This document shows, piece by piece, positions 47,315 to 58,740 of a DNA stretch of 64,000 nucleotides. This DNA comes from Diadema setosum. Taxonomy: Eukaryota > Echinodermata > Echinoidea > Diadematoida > Diadematidae. The translations under genes were made by a program, and so were the position numbers. Below the pieces are notes generated by a model. That model did no database searches. It was not told the DNA's origin and saw nothing but the letters and a program-made list of their open reading frames with translations. Position 1 is the first letter of the stretch, and every line of letters starts with the position of its first letter. The stretch is from the NCBI GenBank assembly GCA_033980235.1, contig CM067059.1:26831922-26895921 (forward strand). The letters run 5' to 3'.

Positions 47315-47700
47315 TTTAAAGGGATCGTATAGTTTTGGTAGACACCTAATTTCAGGTTTCCAATATTTTCGGTGAGATGATGAGAAGCATATTGTGAAAT
47401 ATGAAAGAGCATGGAATTCCATGAGGAATTCAACGTTTATAAATATTTGATGAAAACTGGTTTTGAAATGGCTGAGATATCAAAAACGGAGCGATTCTAA
47501 TAAAGTGTGGGACCCACACTTTTTTACGATCGCTTTGTTTTACTTTGTTTCTGGATGTTTCAGTCATTCCAAACCCGATTTTCATCAAATAAACTTTGAA
47601 TTCCTCTTAGAATGGTATGCTCTGTACTATTTTCTTGGTATCTTGCAAAAAGTTAAAAGCCCAATTCTCATCTCCACCAATACTGTACCATCCCTTTTAA
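47315..47700. mobile_element. Palindromic MITE, family A, copy 3
   Basis: Ends TTTAAAGGGATCGTATAGTT and GTACCATCCCTTTTAA. It matches copy 2 along its whole length, including the central AAAGTGTGGGACCCACACTT. The frame 47463-47930 crosses it and is not a gene. Confidence 0.85.
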
Positions 47701-47818
47701 CTGGTTCCTTTTCTTCAGAGAAACTCTTATATTACCGAAATCTCTGTGTTATTGTTGCGTTTTTGTTTGTACATTGCATTCTTGGGGAGGGGGGGGGGGG
47801 TAGAGAGCTGCAGAATCA

Positions 47819-47849
47819 ATTGAAATTGAAATTGAAATTGAAATTGAAA
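47819..47849. repeat. (TTGAAA)n microsatellite
   Basis: Five hexamer units; on the complement it reads QFQFQF. Confidence 0.9.
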
Positions 47850-48268
47850 ATGTTCCTCTGTACACAAACACTCGGGTATATCCGTAATACTTTCTGGCGC
47901 GCCTTTCTTCACAACAAACTTACGGGTTAGGTCTAGAAACTTCTCCCTCGTAGAGAAGGTTTGAATGACGAATCACATCGGACATACACGAAAGAATACT
48001 ATTTCCTCTCAAGCTCTCACACACCATAACTCGTTACAAACATACATAATATCTTTTGGTGGTATTATATGAATATGCATCATAAGCATTATTTTTTATG
48101 CAAATGCACGTATCAAGAAGTGGTTCTTTCTTGGATGGAAAAGTTTCTATAGAACAGATCACACACACACATTATGGTGCTCGAGGAACAAAGTTCGGTT
48201 TTGTCGTTTCCTCCTATAGATGATTGGTGGTGATGTGGCTTTATCATTGTTGATTTGAGACAGAGATG

Positions 48269-48270
48269 GT

Positions 48271-48312
<42 letters not shown>

Positions 48313-48315
48313 GTG
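48269..48315. repeat. (GT)n microsatellite
   Basis: About 22 GT units with one GC variant. Confidence 0.94.
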
Positions 48316-48356
48316 GTTGATCGTCACCATATTCTTCTCGACGTTGTAACAGTATG

Positions 48357-48525
48357 CAGGGGCGGATCCAGGAATTCCGTAAGAGGGGGCGTGTTTACAA
48401 AATTAAAGGGGGGGGGGCGCACGCACCCCTTCCCCCATTTTTTTCTTTTTATTTCTTTTGTTTCAACAAAAAATAAAGGGGGGGGGGGCTTGCGCCGGTT
48501 GCGGTCCTCCCTGGATCCGCCCCTG
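48357..48525. mobile_element. CAGGGGCGGATCC-ended MITE with GTATG duplication
   Basis: Left end CAGGGGCGGATCCAGG and right end CCTGGATCCGCCCCTG are inverted repeats of 16 bp. GTATG directly precedes the left end (48352-48356) and directly follows the right end (48526-48530), a probable target-site duplication. Two G runs lie inside. CAGGG-type ends recall non-autonomous hAT elements, but those normally duplicate 8 bp, so the superfamily is unsettled. Confidence 0.85.
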
Positions 48526-48530
48526 GTATG

Positions 48531-48989
48531 AACATTTTAATGAAGTAAGTTTGTTTGGTTGTTTTTTGGTTCTGGTTATAACGGACTGGTTACAGTGTGC
48601 TTTGGCTATTATAGAGGTTCAGAGTTGAAATTCTTCTGAGTATGGCCAATGATGGGAAGGAGAGAAGCATGAAAGATCAAAGATATTATCTCAGTCTACA
48701 GCTTCAGTGATTCAGTTTACTCTGTCTCTATCTCCGTCTCTTTCTCTTTCTTCATCTTCTTCTTCTCTCTCTCTATCTCTCTGTCTTCTCTATCAAACAC
48801 CATCGTAATCTATCTTTCTACCTCTCTCTCCCTATCTTTCTCATTTTCCCTCTCCCTCTTTGCTTGCTGATAATTCTTTGCACGGAGTCTTTTATTTCTC
48901 CCACGAATCGATTGATAAAATACAAATGAGCCTCATTTTACCTCTTGAGCGGCCATATCGACAGAGAACTCGAGAGAAAATGTTTTGAT
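48531..48989. other. CT-rich and AT-rich DNA
   Basis: A long CT-rich tract spans about 48722-48860. No gene seen. Confidence 0.45.
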
Positions 48990-50470
48990 TATATATACGG
49001 ACGAGGATATTCTACTCCACCCGCAATGTCTTGTTTCCCTAGCTGACTAAATGGAAACGAAATAAAAACGAGGGTATAGATTGATGCGTTTGTGCGCTTA
49101 ATCACAGAGTCAACATCTGAGTTCAAAAGTACGCGGCCGAGGTGAAGAAAAAGAACGTTTTCTTTTTCTGCGGTTCATTTTTTCTGTTTCAAATTCCCAC
49201 GCGGCTTTTGACTCTCATCTCTTGAACAAATTTAACAGTGCTCAGGCAACAACAAAATCACCGTTTACTTTATCACGAACCTATTTTTTGACTATGTGAG
49301 ATGGAAGGGAAGGGGGGGGGGGGTCGGAGGAAGAAAAGTGCAAAGCATATCACACTCAGAAAACCAGGAGGAGAGAGAAAGAAGAAAAAAAGTGCACCGA
49401 AATACGGAGGACCGGCAAATGATGCCCAAGAATTTAGCGTGGAGCATACCCGCGACCACGTTTGCTTTTCACAGCTTGCTCGTGGACATATGAGAAGTGG
49501 GAAACCAATATTTGAGCTCGGGTCTTGGCATTTCATCTTCTTATTTCGGGGCAATTGATACGCGCAGGCAGGAAACCGTGTACCATGTACACACCGCAGT
49601 GTTGGTAGAAACAGACGGCATATACACAACGCATTTCCATTTATGGAGACTATCGTTTTCCGAGCCGGACCGCAGATGTAACGGCGGATTGGGACATCCA
49701 ACGCCGACTATCCCCTGCCCGGGATTTTCGGGCGATTGCTTTGGAAAAAGGGGGAATGGAGAAATTGGGGAGGGGGATGAAACGTGTATAGTGTGGGAAA
49801 GAATAAAAATTCAAGGAGACAAGAGCAAGAATAAGGGGACTTACCCAACCATCAATTCTACCACTATACACTGCTATCTTCACCTGATGGTGGAAGGGAG
49901 GAGGGAAGCAGAAGAAAAGACGGCAGCGAGGGAGAGGGAGGTGGAGGGTAAGAAGAAAGAGAACAATGATATGGTATGTTTGGGTGTCTGAGCGCTAAGA
50001 GATTGTGGCATATACATGCCGCAGGCCAAATCCGATGGGGGGATATAAAGCCGTAAGCGGACTAGCTCCAGGGCGGATCGCGAGCGGCTCCTGGCCCCCG
50101 GTTTGCTCAGCTTACGTGCCCACGTATCAATCACATGCGAGTGTTAATGGATGCATGCAGGGAGATTGCACGCGGAATTGAAAATTAGGGTGGGGATGGG
50201 GAGATAGGGAGGATAGAGAAAGAGAGAGTGAAAATTGAAAGAAAGATATATATAAAACATGGCGTAAAAAAGGGCAAAAACCGCGAAGAAATAGAAGGGA
50301 TTCTGGCAGGAAGAGGGCGAACAAGCTGTGTATAAAATGAGGCCCGGTGATGCCGACTGGCAGAGGCTGGCCGGGCTTGGGTTACTGCCCACCTGATACA
50401 TGTGAATGGCGTCTGTAGGTCAGGGGACTCGTTTTTGACATCCATCAAACACAGCGCTGGTCGCGATCTC
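48990..50470. other. GC-richer block with possible TATA-like element
   Basis: CpG-containing unique DNA with G/GA runs at 49308-49323 and 49880-49965. TGTGTATAAAATGAGGCC near 50328-50345 is TATA-like, but no gene follows that I can name. The 164-codon plus frame 49497-49991 has no recognisable domain, and its C-terminal E/K/R-rich end comes from GA-rich DNA. Confidence 0.35.
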
Positions 50471-53400
50471 CTGACATCACCTTCCTCCTCTCACCAACCC
50501 CTGCTTACTTTTTCCATACCTGTCTCTGTGCTTCATCTCCTCCTCTCTCTAACGCCTGTCTCTGACTGTCTCTTGCTGTTTCCACCTGTGTCCCCTTTAT
50601 ACCCATTAGTGTTTTCTACAACTCCTTCTGCTTTTATTTCATGTTTTCTTGTTACATTACGTCCAGTTCCCTTGTTAACTTTTGCACGATTGCTTAACAC
50701 ATCTATTGATTAAAGATTTCGTGTGGACATGACCGGTTTTCATCTTCGATCTGAATGATTTTTTTTTTTTGGATTTTTTTTAATCAAAGGAAATGAACAT
50801 GGGACAATTTTATCTACCCATGAGATTTTGCTTTAAATTGTGTGTGTATGTGTGTGCGTGTGTGTGTGTGAACTTTTTTGTTTTTAGTCATAAGTTACAT
50901 GGAATATATGTAGAAAGTGAAGTTGTGCCTATGGCAAATATTCCAAGGATATTTTTCTTTTTAAAAAAAGGTTCCTCTGACACGTAGATTAATCGGTTGT
51001 TTGATTGCCCGTTTGTTTGTTGGTGTGTATGTGTGTGTTTGTTTTCTTCTCTCTGTTTTTTTTTTTTTTTTGGTAAAGCGACAGGGCAAGGATGTCTTGG
51101 CGAAACCACATGAATATCGGAAAGGTAGAAGGACAGACTGAATGTCAAGTAAAGACTTAACGTCATGTCCTAATGAAGCCGAAGATTTCTGGATCATCTG
51201 GTACAGGAAATGAACAATTTTCTTACATGATGAATACAATCATCATTATGTTTGTCATACTTTGATCGGAATCGTGGGAAGAGATAAAGTGAATAAGAAA
51301 ACGTAGGTCAAATCTGGCAATTAGGAGAGGTATTAAGTCACCAGGGGAGGTTCATTAAGTTCAGTGAGAGAGTATAATAGGAAGAACCTGTCACATGACA
51401 GTTAATTAATGACTTACAAGATTATTCTGAAGAGTCGTGTCATAACAATTAACGACGAAAAGAACAAGAAATATAAGAAATGGAGACACGAATACGTAAT
51501 CTGCACAGTTCCTGCGCTCATGCATTCATTAATTCAAGACGACAATATCAGCTGACTGACTTTCTTTCATAACTGTATTTGGCTGGTAGCGTATTGTTCA
51601 AAGGTCTCTGACGTCTTTATTTCAATTCAATCAGCTTAACTGGAGAGGAAGGGAGACAAGGATACAATGAAGAGTACAACTAAAAAAATCGAAACATATA
51701 GCGACTGCATTCAGAGCTTTATTTTTCAAACTTTTCCCCAGGCCTCTGCGTTCTTATTTCGGAAGCCTTACTATAATAGACGCCTTGGGTGGAATCACTG
51801 AAAACAATGTTTCATCTACTCCAATTCGCTGAAGTAATTTTCTGAATCTTATATAACTCATGTATATCCCGCGGCTTTGTCAGAAACTGACTCAACGTGA
51901 ATGATTATCTTTACCTTGGAAACCTGTAAGGCGTTGCAAAAAAAAAATGGAGAAGTCAAAATGAACATGAATAATTATGCCAAGATGTCATTTGAGCACA
52001 CGAAGATTAATATCAACATTCTCGGTATGCAATTTGCAGACGATTCGAAATTAATTACTTGCCCTGGGAGGATTATTCTCTGCTTTTTCTTCCAGTCTTT
52101 TGGATAGCTCCTATTAATTTGGGTTATGGATGACAAGACACCTCAAGCTATTCACGTCATTAGCAACGTAACAGCAGATGAATGTCTTCTTCTGACCTTC
52201 TTCAACAACTCTTGGAACCTTGGGAACTTCGTTTCAGAAATCATTGTCTTTTTGCAGCATCAAATCGGCAACTCTGAATTTCACTGCCCATCTTACAATG
52301 GAATAGATTACATAGTTGTCTTGGTTCAAGGAATCTGTTATAAATCCCAAAGACTTTTACTGAAAATTGCCGATTTTGGAGAGTAAGAGGAATTTTAATA
52401 AACTAAAATATGTTGCCAACTTAAGAATCAGTTGTAGAAGGATTTGACAATAAACGAGTCTTTTGAAAACCCTGCCATCGAAACAAACGATTATACATGA
52501 ACAACAAAAGGTTTTGTTTTGTTTCGATTTTGGTTTATTCAACACTTTTAGGAGAAAAAAAAAAGAACCATCATGCAGGAAAGAGACAACACCATATAAT
52601 AACTGACAAAAAATAATTACAATAGCCCAACAATAAGCATCAATGTTGCATTACAAATATAATACACTAAATTTGAAAGTGTTCGAAGACAGACAGAAAG
52701 GCTATACCTTATAATAATTATAAAAGCCTTGTCCACATATGATTTCATTCATAAAATATCAAAATATTGTTGACTTTCATAAGAGCATTTCACATGTTTT
52801 TTTAAATACATGCACACACGCACACACCCACAAACACACAAAACCTAACAAAGCATTTAAGAAAACAATTAAAGTATGAAAGTTCAGCACATTGATTTAT
52901 AATGTATTCTTAATTTTTTTAATACACGTTCAACGATGATCTCTGTTTTATTTTAACCGGAATGGTACTTAAAATTTTGGGTTCATAAAGAAAAATAAAG
53001 AATCATAATGACGGCAAGGTTATAGTATAGGGCAGTGTCAACTTATCTTTTGTTCACATAATCCATATCTTCTGTTATCACTCACATGAAAGTAATTGAT
53101 CACAAGTTGTGGAAGCATCTTTCCAGAACATAAACAAGTGAAAATTGCATTTTGAAAACAAAACGTATCATTAAAATTTCAAATAAAAAAAAAAACTGTT
53201 TATTTTACCTTATGAAATACTAAAATTGAATATTAAAAATCGTGATAAAGAGGACACGAAACCACAAAAATGATACGGCATCTTGGACTCGAGGGGTGCG
53301 TGGTTCAACAGTTCTCACTCACGTCTTTCATCGTGAACAACGAAAGACGAATCCATGTTTTCATCTTACTGCAGGGTGCATATTTAAGTCAACTCTAACT

Positions 53401-53640
53401 TGCTTAAAGCCAAGTAGGTGCCTAGATGCGTCAGGTCGTTGCTATCAGACAAAATAACTGTGGTTGTTGTTGTTTTTGGGGGGTTTTTTGGTAAATTTTC
53501 ATTTCAACTTTTATGGTGTCTCATGCCGCAGTCCTCCTGACAATCCAGAATGAATTAAAGCAAAGAGCAGAAACAAAATAAAACAAAACAAAAACAAAAA
53601 CAAACAACTAGCAGAAGAATGCAGCACTGGTGGTACTGTA
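50471..53640. other. AT-rich intergenic DNA
   Basis: CT-rich near 50480-50600, T17 at 51056-51072, (CA) variants at 52812-52842. The plus frame 52126-52386 (86 codons) has balanced composition but no known motif. No gene can be defended. Confidence 0.4.
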
Positions 53641-53680
53641 TACGTGATTTCACCCAGGTGACCCCCCCCCCCCAAAGAAA

Positions 53681-53714
53681 AAAGAAGAAGAAGAAGAAGA
53701 AGAAGAAGAAGAAG
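53681..53714. repeat. (AAG)n microsatellite after a C run
   Basis: C12 at 53662-53673, then A-rich DNA and about 11 AAG units. Confidence 0.93.
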
Positions 53715-54086
53715 AGAGAAATCTATTTAAAAGCATGTTTCTCCACCAGCGGAAAAAATAAAGGTTAGTGGATGATAACAGATGATGACGAGGCTCATGC
53801 AACGAACGATATTGAGAATGAGATGATACTGTGAGGCTTTGTGGCAATGCTGGTGATAGCACAGAGTATTGTAGAATGATAATACACAACTTCTCATCCG
53901 GCCCCTTTGATCTTTCTTGACCATTCTGGATGACTAACCACGTAGGTAGGAGACCTACGTCTTTACTGTGCTCTATGGTACAATGAATGTTGGACTGATA
54001 GCTTGACGTATTATCAACACGAAGGCGAGCCGTAGTCAAAAATATATCACTCCAATATCTGTCACACGTTTGGTTTTGCTTCCTTT
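53715..54086. other. Unique DNA, nothing recognised
   Basis: The minus frame through 53650-54195 derives its ends from the AAG and T tracts. Confidence 0.35.
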
Positions 54087-54125
54087 TGTGTATGTGTGTG
54101 TGTGTTTTTTTTTTTTTTTTTTTTT
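54087..54125. repeat. (TG)n followed by T21
   Basis: About nine TG units directly joined to a T homopolymer. Confidence 0.93.
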
Positions 54126-54199
54126 GCAAAGCAGGACATATAGATCTCAGTAGAAGCGATTGTGTGCTTTGTTTGCTGAATATATTCACACACAATGTA

Positions 54200-54202
<3 letters not shown>

Positions 54203-54269
<67 letters not shown>
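54203..54269. repeat. (TA)n microsatellite
   Basis: Thirty-three TA units. Confidence 0.96.
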
Positions 54270-54271
<2 letters not shown>

Positions 54272-55595
54272 AATCATATCCCGTGTGCCTGCTATAGATT
54301 GATTTTTTTAAAGATATCGAGACGACATAAATCTGGAGGCAGATGCACTTACAGATACTCAAAGCTTCAGATAACTAGAGCGGTTTTTTTTTTTCTTTCT
54401 TTATGGGGGGGGGGGTTGGCTGACACAAACACAGAAAAAGAGACAGTGATAGAGTGGAGAGAGTTAACGTGGAAGGGAGAGGGTGAAGGAAAGAAAGTAG
54501 AAAGGAGAAAGAGAAAATGCTCTACGAAATGGAATGATGATATAGTTGGACCGTTTTGGGAGCAAATTTTGAGACGGATCGACGTTTTCTCCAGTATGCC
54601 CGGGGCTTCAGACCATTAGTAGGAAACCTCGGTACGAAGAAAAAAAAAACCCATACATGACGCGAATATTGTGGTGTAATGGCTAATTAGATGGTTGAAT
54701 TAATTTCGAGGATAAGTGATATCTGTCTGTGTACATGACGCCCAAGACAGAAAGGAGCGGCGGAAGAATTGAGATACGTCGACTTAATTGCTTAAAGCCT
54801 CGGGGGAAAAGTCGTTGTAACAACGTTGTTATTTGTAATAATTGTCAAAAGAGTTTTTCTGCCTGATTTATTGAAGAGTGAATGAAAACCTCCATATTAT
54901 TTATGCTATGAGACGTTTGAATCCTCCAAAATTTACGCCAAACAAAAACAGAAAAAAACACCGTCTTAGACATGAAAGCAATTTCGTCATTACCAGTCGT
55001 CATTTCATTTTCTGTTTTGGCCTCACTTTGCATTTGCCTTGTCCTATATGCTTGATAGGGTATCATGTAATGCTGTTTTTCACAGCGGTGTAAGATTTGG
55101 TGTTGCTGTTGTGGTTGTTGCTGTTATTGATGATGATGTTGTTAAGTATAAGTCTTGTTGCATATAGTTGGTGCAACAAGACTAAACTGGTGACCTTTAA
55201 TAAGTGGATCAATGCCTGGAAAGCAATATCAGAGGAGGAGACAGCTGTAGCAACAGGAACACTTGGACATAGCCTCTGCGATAGGCACCGATGGCTAGCC
55301 AGAATCGATTGTAAGGAATCTTGGCTCGCAAACTTAATGTGCCGCAGTGCTGACAACCAATAACAAATAAGGTTCATTAGCGACTGCAGCCTTACATCGT
55401 CAGAATGAACACAATGTGACTGAGTTTGAAAACAGTGTGTAAAGTGAAAGCGATAGATTATTATAAAGCAGAGGGGTGAAGATTGAGGTATATGAGTTTT
55501 CTTCAATATGTCTCTCTCTCTCTCTGTACAAATGAAATTTGTTAGATTGCAACTGCTGAACTACATTTTTAACAAACATTTTGGTTTAAAAAAAA
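54270..55595. other. Mixed DNA, no defended gene
   Basis: G10 at 54405-54414, GA-rich near 54430-54520. The plus frame 55097-55363 contains FNKWINAWKAISEEETAV, which looks protein-like, yet I recognise no family and the opposite strand is open as well (55063-55506). Confidence 0.35.
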
Positions 55596-55664
55596 GGAAT
55601 CAGCGGGAGTCGAACCTCTCATCTACTGCTTTCCGTGCAGCGCATGCCACCAGGCTACCTCTGG
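55596..55664 (-). tRNA. tRNA-like sequence, probably a pseudogene or SINE head
   Basis: On the minus strand an A-box-like TAGCCTGGTGGC, a five-pair anticodon stem GCTGC/GCAGT with a 7-nt loop (ACGGAAA, nominal anticodon GGA), and a T-loop-like GGTTCGACTCC occur in the right order within 69 nt. A T run follows, as a Pol III terminator would. The acceptor and T stems pair poorly and position 33 is C rather than T. It is therefore degenerate, not a working tRNA. Confidence 0.4.
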
Positions 55665-57072
55665 TTGTCGACAGTGACACGATGAACTTGGAACAAGAAC
55701 CCAAGTTCTGTACACAGAGGGAGACAAATTGAAGAAACCTCACACCTCAGAGTGTAAACTGTCAGTGATTAGTGCAATAAAACTGTTTTGGGGGCCATAG
55801 GATAAGATCAAGCATTTATCAGTTGTTAAGCTATGTGTATGTAGCAATATTGGGTAATACGGTACACGTGTGTGAACAGATTTCATTTATCATTTGCGAT
55901 GACAGCTAGACCTATCACACAGCAAAGAGTGTCATAAAGTTTGGAAACAGTTTACAGACAATTGGTGAGCAGCGTATAATAACTGGCTCTGATATTAATG
56001 GTAGCTGTAGAATATCACGCTGTGGATGTTAATACACACGCTGTAAATATCCTACACACAGTGAATGTGTGTGTCATGAATATGCATTTAGGGGACAACC
56101 TGTTCCGGCCACGTGGGGCAGAGTATTCGAGACTCTTGGACCTATATGACGCTCGAGCGGAAAAATAAAGTTCAGTTGCTGTTAAGGAAGTCTGGTATAG
56201 TGGTGATCTATTTGGTGTCACTGATGAGAATATGTGTGACATGTAAAAAAATTGGGGGCTTGTCCGGGAACTCTTCCTCTCCTCCGTAAAAGTGTGTGTA
56301 TGGCAATCCATGGTTCACACATTACAGTACAGTGCGGGCAAACTGTAACTATCATTTTTCGCACTTCAATAGTATCTACAAGCCCTAGATCAATATATTC
56401 AAACTTGCTTCCTAATCAATGTGAAATCTGAGGTTGTGTCTCGTGATCCTGAGAGCGTTAAAAAAGGCATGTTCCACTGTACAAATACCAACCAACGATT
56501 GCAAGGGTAATGGAAGATAGGTGCCGCAGTGTGCCACGTACGCTATGACGTATGTTGTTTGTTTGCTTGTTTGTGTTTTATTTCTCCACTTGTATAGATC
56601 TAAGAACAAATAATTTTGTCTTTTATTAATTGCTTTTTTAGCTGGTATGTATAGTAACTTTGATTTGATTTGATTTTTGACTTTCTTTTTCATGCATGAA
56701 TGAAATACAAAGTCAATTGAACTAACTAATTGAGCACAGTATAATTTGAATCTGACAGTTAAAACAAATGAATGATTAATTCATATACAAACATTTTTTT
56801 CTGACAATGCTTAATGAAAACAGACAAACTATTTTATGCATACATTTTTGCAAACATAACTCTTGATGTACAGAAATTCCTTTCAATTCAGTGTAATTCT
56901 TGGGATGGTTTTAAGTAATGGAAAATTACTGTATGTAACAGGCAGCTTTTGTCTGAAGGTCACACCTCGATCTCCTCATTAGAATATACCCATCGGATAT
57001 CTATATACCATTGAATGGTCCACCAAACATAGCTGTATTATCGAAATAGACTGTTTCTGCTTGTTCCCTGAA
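55665..57072. other. AT-rich intergenic DNA
   Basis: No gene seen. TGATT repeats near 56660. Confidence 0.45.
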
Positions 57073-58125
57073 TAATGTTATGTTAAAGATAATAAAAAAT
57101 TTTGGTACCTCAAAAGTTTCCCTGAATTTCCGTGTTTCAGGTTAAAGTATCCATCATATAACTAACACTGTGAGACTTACTCGCCCCAAAGTGCTCTCAT
57201 TTCTTAGTAATCATGCAATTAACTGCGACCAGCAGCCCCATACGCATAGCGACCAGCAGCCCCATACGCATAGCGTAATGGGGCTTCGCATTGTAGCATC
57301 CAGGATCATGACAGATTTAGTATCGCGGGCAAATATCAACTTAAAATCCACAAAATTCTTCAATTTGAAGACTTACCAAATAAGTTGAAGTCTTGAAAAC
57401 AGGATTCGGGCAACGTTTGGTTCTGCCAATAGTCCCTTTCTGTTCGAATTGATGACTGAATGTGACTCTGTCGAGAGGACCTTGGGAGAGCTACATACAC
57501 TGATTACTACGGTCAGCGCATACGCACACATCACATGCGAACAAATTTCAAATCCATGAACGGATAAGATGTTTGTGTGCGCATGCGCTGGCCGTCAATT
57601 CAGTGTAGCTCTCCCAAGGTCCTCTCGACCGAGTCACATTCAGTCATCAATTCGAACAGAAAGGGACTATTGGCAAAACCAAACGTTGCCCAAAGCCTGT
57701 TTTCAATACTTCAACTTAACTGGTAAGTCTTTAAATTGAAGAAATTTGTGGATTTTAAGTTGATATTTACCGGCGATACTAAATCTGTCATGATCCTGTA
57801 AGCTACAATGCGAAGCCCCATTTAGCTATGCGTATGGGGCTGCTGGTCGCAGTTAGCTACACAGTGTGCGTATGGGGCTGCACGCTGCTGGTCGCGGTGA
57901 TATTCGCACAATACGTGTACTACCTCGCCGCCGCCGTACGGCGGCGGCTCTGGTACGAAACCATTATTGCATGATTACTAAGACATGAGAGCACTTTGGG
58001 GTGAGTAAGTTTCACAGTGTTAGTTATATGAAAGGTACTTTAACCTGAGACACAAACTAAGACAAGGAAATTCAGGGAAACTTTTGAGGTAATACCAAAA
58101 CTTTATATTATCTTTAATATCATTA
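57073..58125. mobile_element. Long foldback (palindromic) element, about 1.05 kb
   Basis: The left arm (57073 to about 57530) and right arm (about 57573-58125) are complementary over most of their length. Matching landmarks include TTAAAGATAATA at the ends, CACTGTGAGACTTACTCGCC, GATCATGACAGATTTAGTAT, and AGCTCTCCCAAGGTCCTCTC near the centre. The right arm has an extra stretch of about 105 bp (57856-57962) with its own perfect 22-bp palindrome of (GCC)3GT type at 57927-57948. A 24-bp unit, beginning GCGACCAGCAGCCCCATACG, is tandemly repeated at 57225-57272. No transposase is encoded; it resembles a foldback or long-TIR non-autonomous transposon. Confidence 0.8.
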
Positions 58126-58740
58126 AGAAAATGGACCAAGAAAACAAAAATGAATAAAACATGATAGACAATAACCGTGTATTGCAAAGTGACAGCTTCA
58201 GTAGTCATCTTTATCAAAGGGTATTACCGACGTTATCAGGTAACGTGCGAAGATCAGTAGGTGTCCTACATTTCTAATATTTCCCGCGTCATAACAACAC
58301 AAAGTCAAATTTAGAACACAAGACAAATTAGGGACAAGCTACAGAGATGACAAACTTGGTTAATGTAATTACTATGATAGCAAGCTTTACTAGTAACATT
58401 CAATACCTTTCACTCTAAATCTTCCTATTGTAAAAGGCATCACCATGGTCAACATCATCAACTATACGGTGTCATTACCAATATCGGCAGTAACACCACC
58501 TTCACTATAATCCACATCATCATCATCGTCGTCGTCGTCATCACCATCATTGTCTTCATCATCACTTCAATTGTCTAATCTTTCTTGTCGGAATTATGAT
58601 GCCCGTTTTGAGCACTAGGTCACGGGGAGACGCAATGGTCATCATTCAACATATTCGCCGTCATCATAGTTGAAATACTAGAAATGATGAAAAAGGTAGA
58701 AATAGTCTTCCGTTATTTGTAACAAGTTCTATCATTTGAA
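58126..58740. other. AT-rich DNA with CAT/CGT triplets
   Basis: ATC/GTC triplets near 58520-58565. No gene seen. Confidence 0.45.

Noticed and set aside
47463..47930. 155-codon plus-strand frame
   Set aside because: Its first half is MITE A copy 3 and its second half the (TTGAAA)n repeat.
48271..48531. Glycine-rich frame (GGSRNSVRGG-like)
   Set aside because: Translation of the CAGGGGCGGATCC MITE, a common source of false proteins.
49497..49991. 164-codon plus-strand frame as a gene
   Set aside because: The charged C-terminal end is GA-rich simple sequence and the rest matches nothing known to me.
50328..50345. TATA box promoter
   Set aside because: TATA-like word without an identifiable transcript or coding start; mentioned only within the block.
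52126..52386. 86-codon frame with protein-like composition
   Set aside because: Too short and unrecognised; no splice context to support an exon.
55063..55506. 147-codon minus frame and 88-codon plus frame on the same DNA
   Set aside because: Both strands are open and neither shows a family; they cannot both be real, and nothing favours one.
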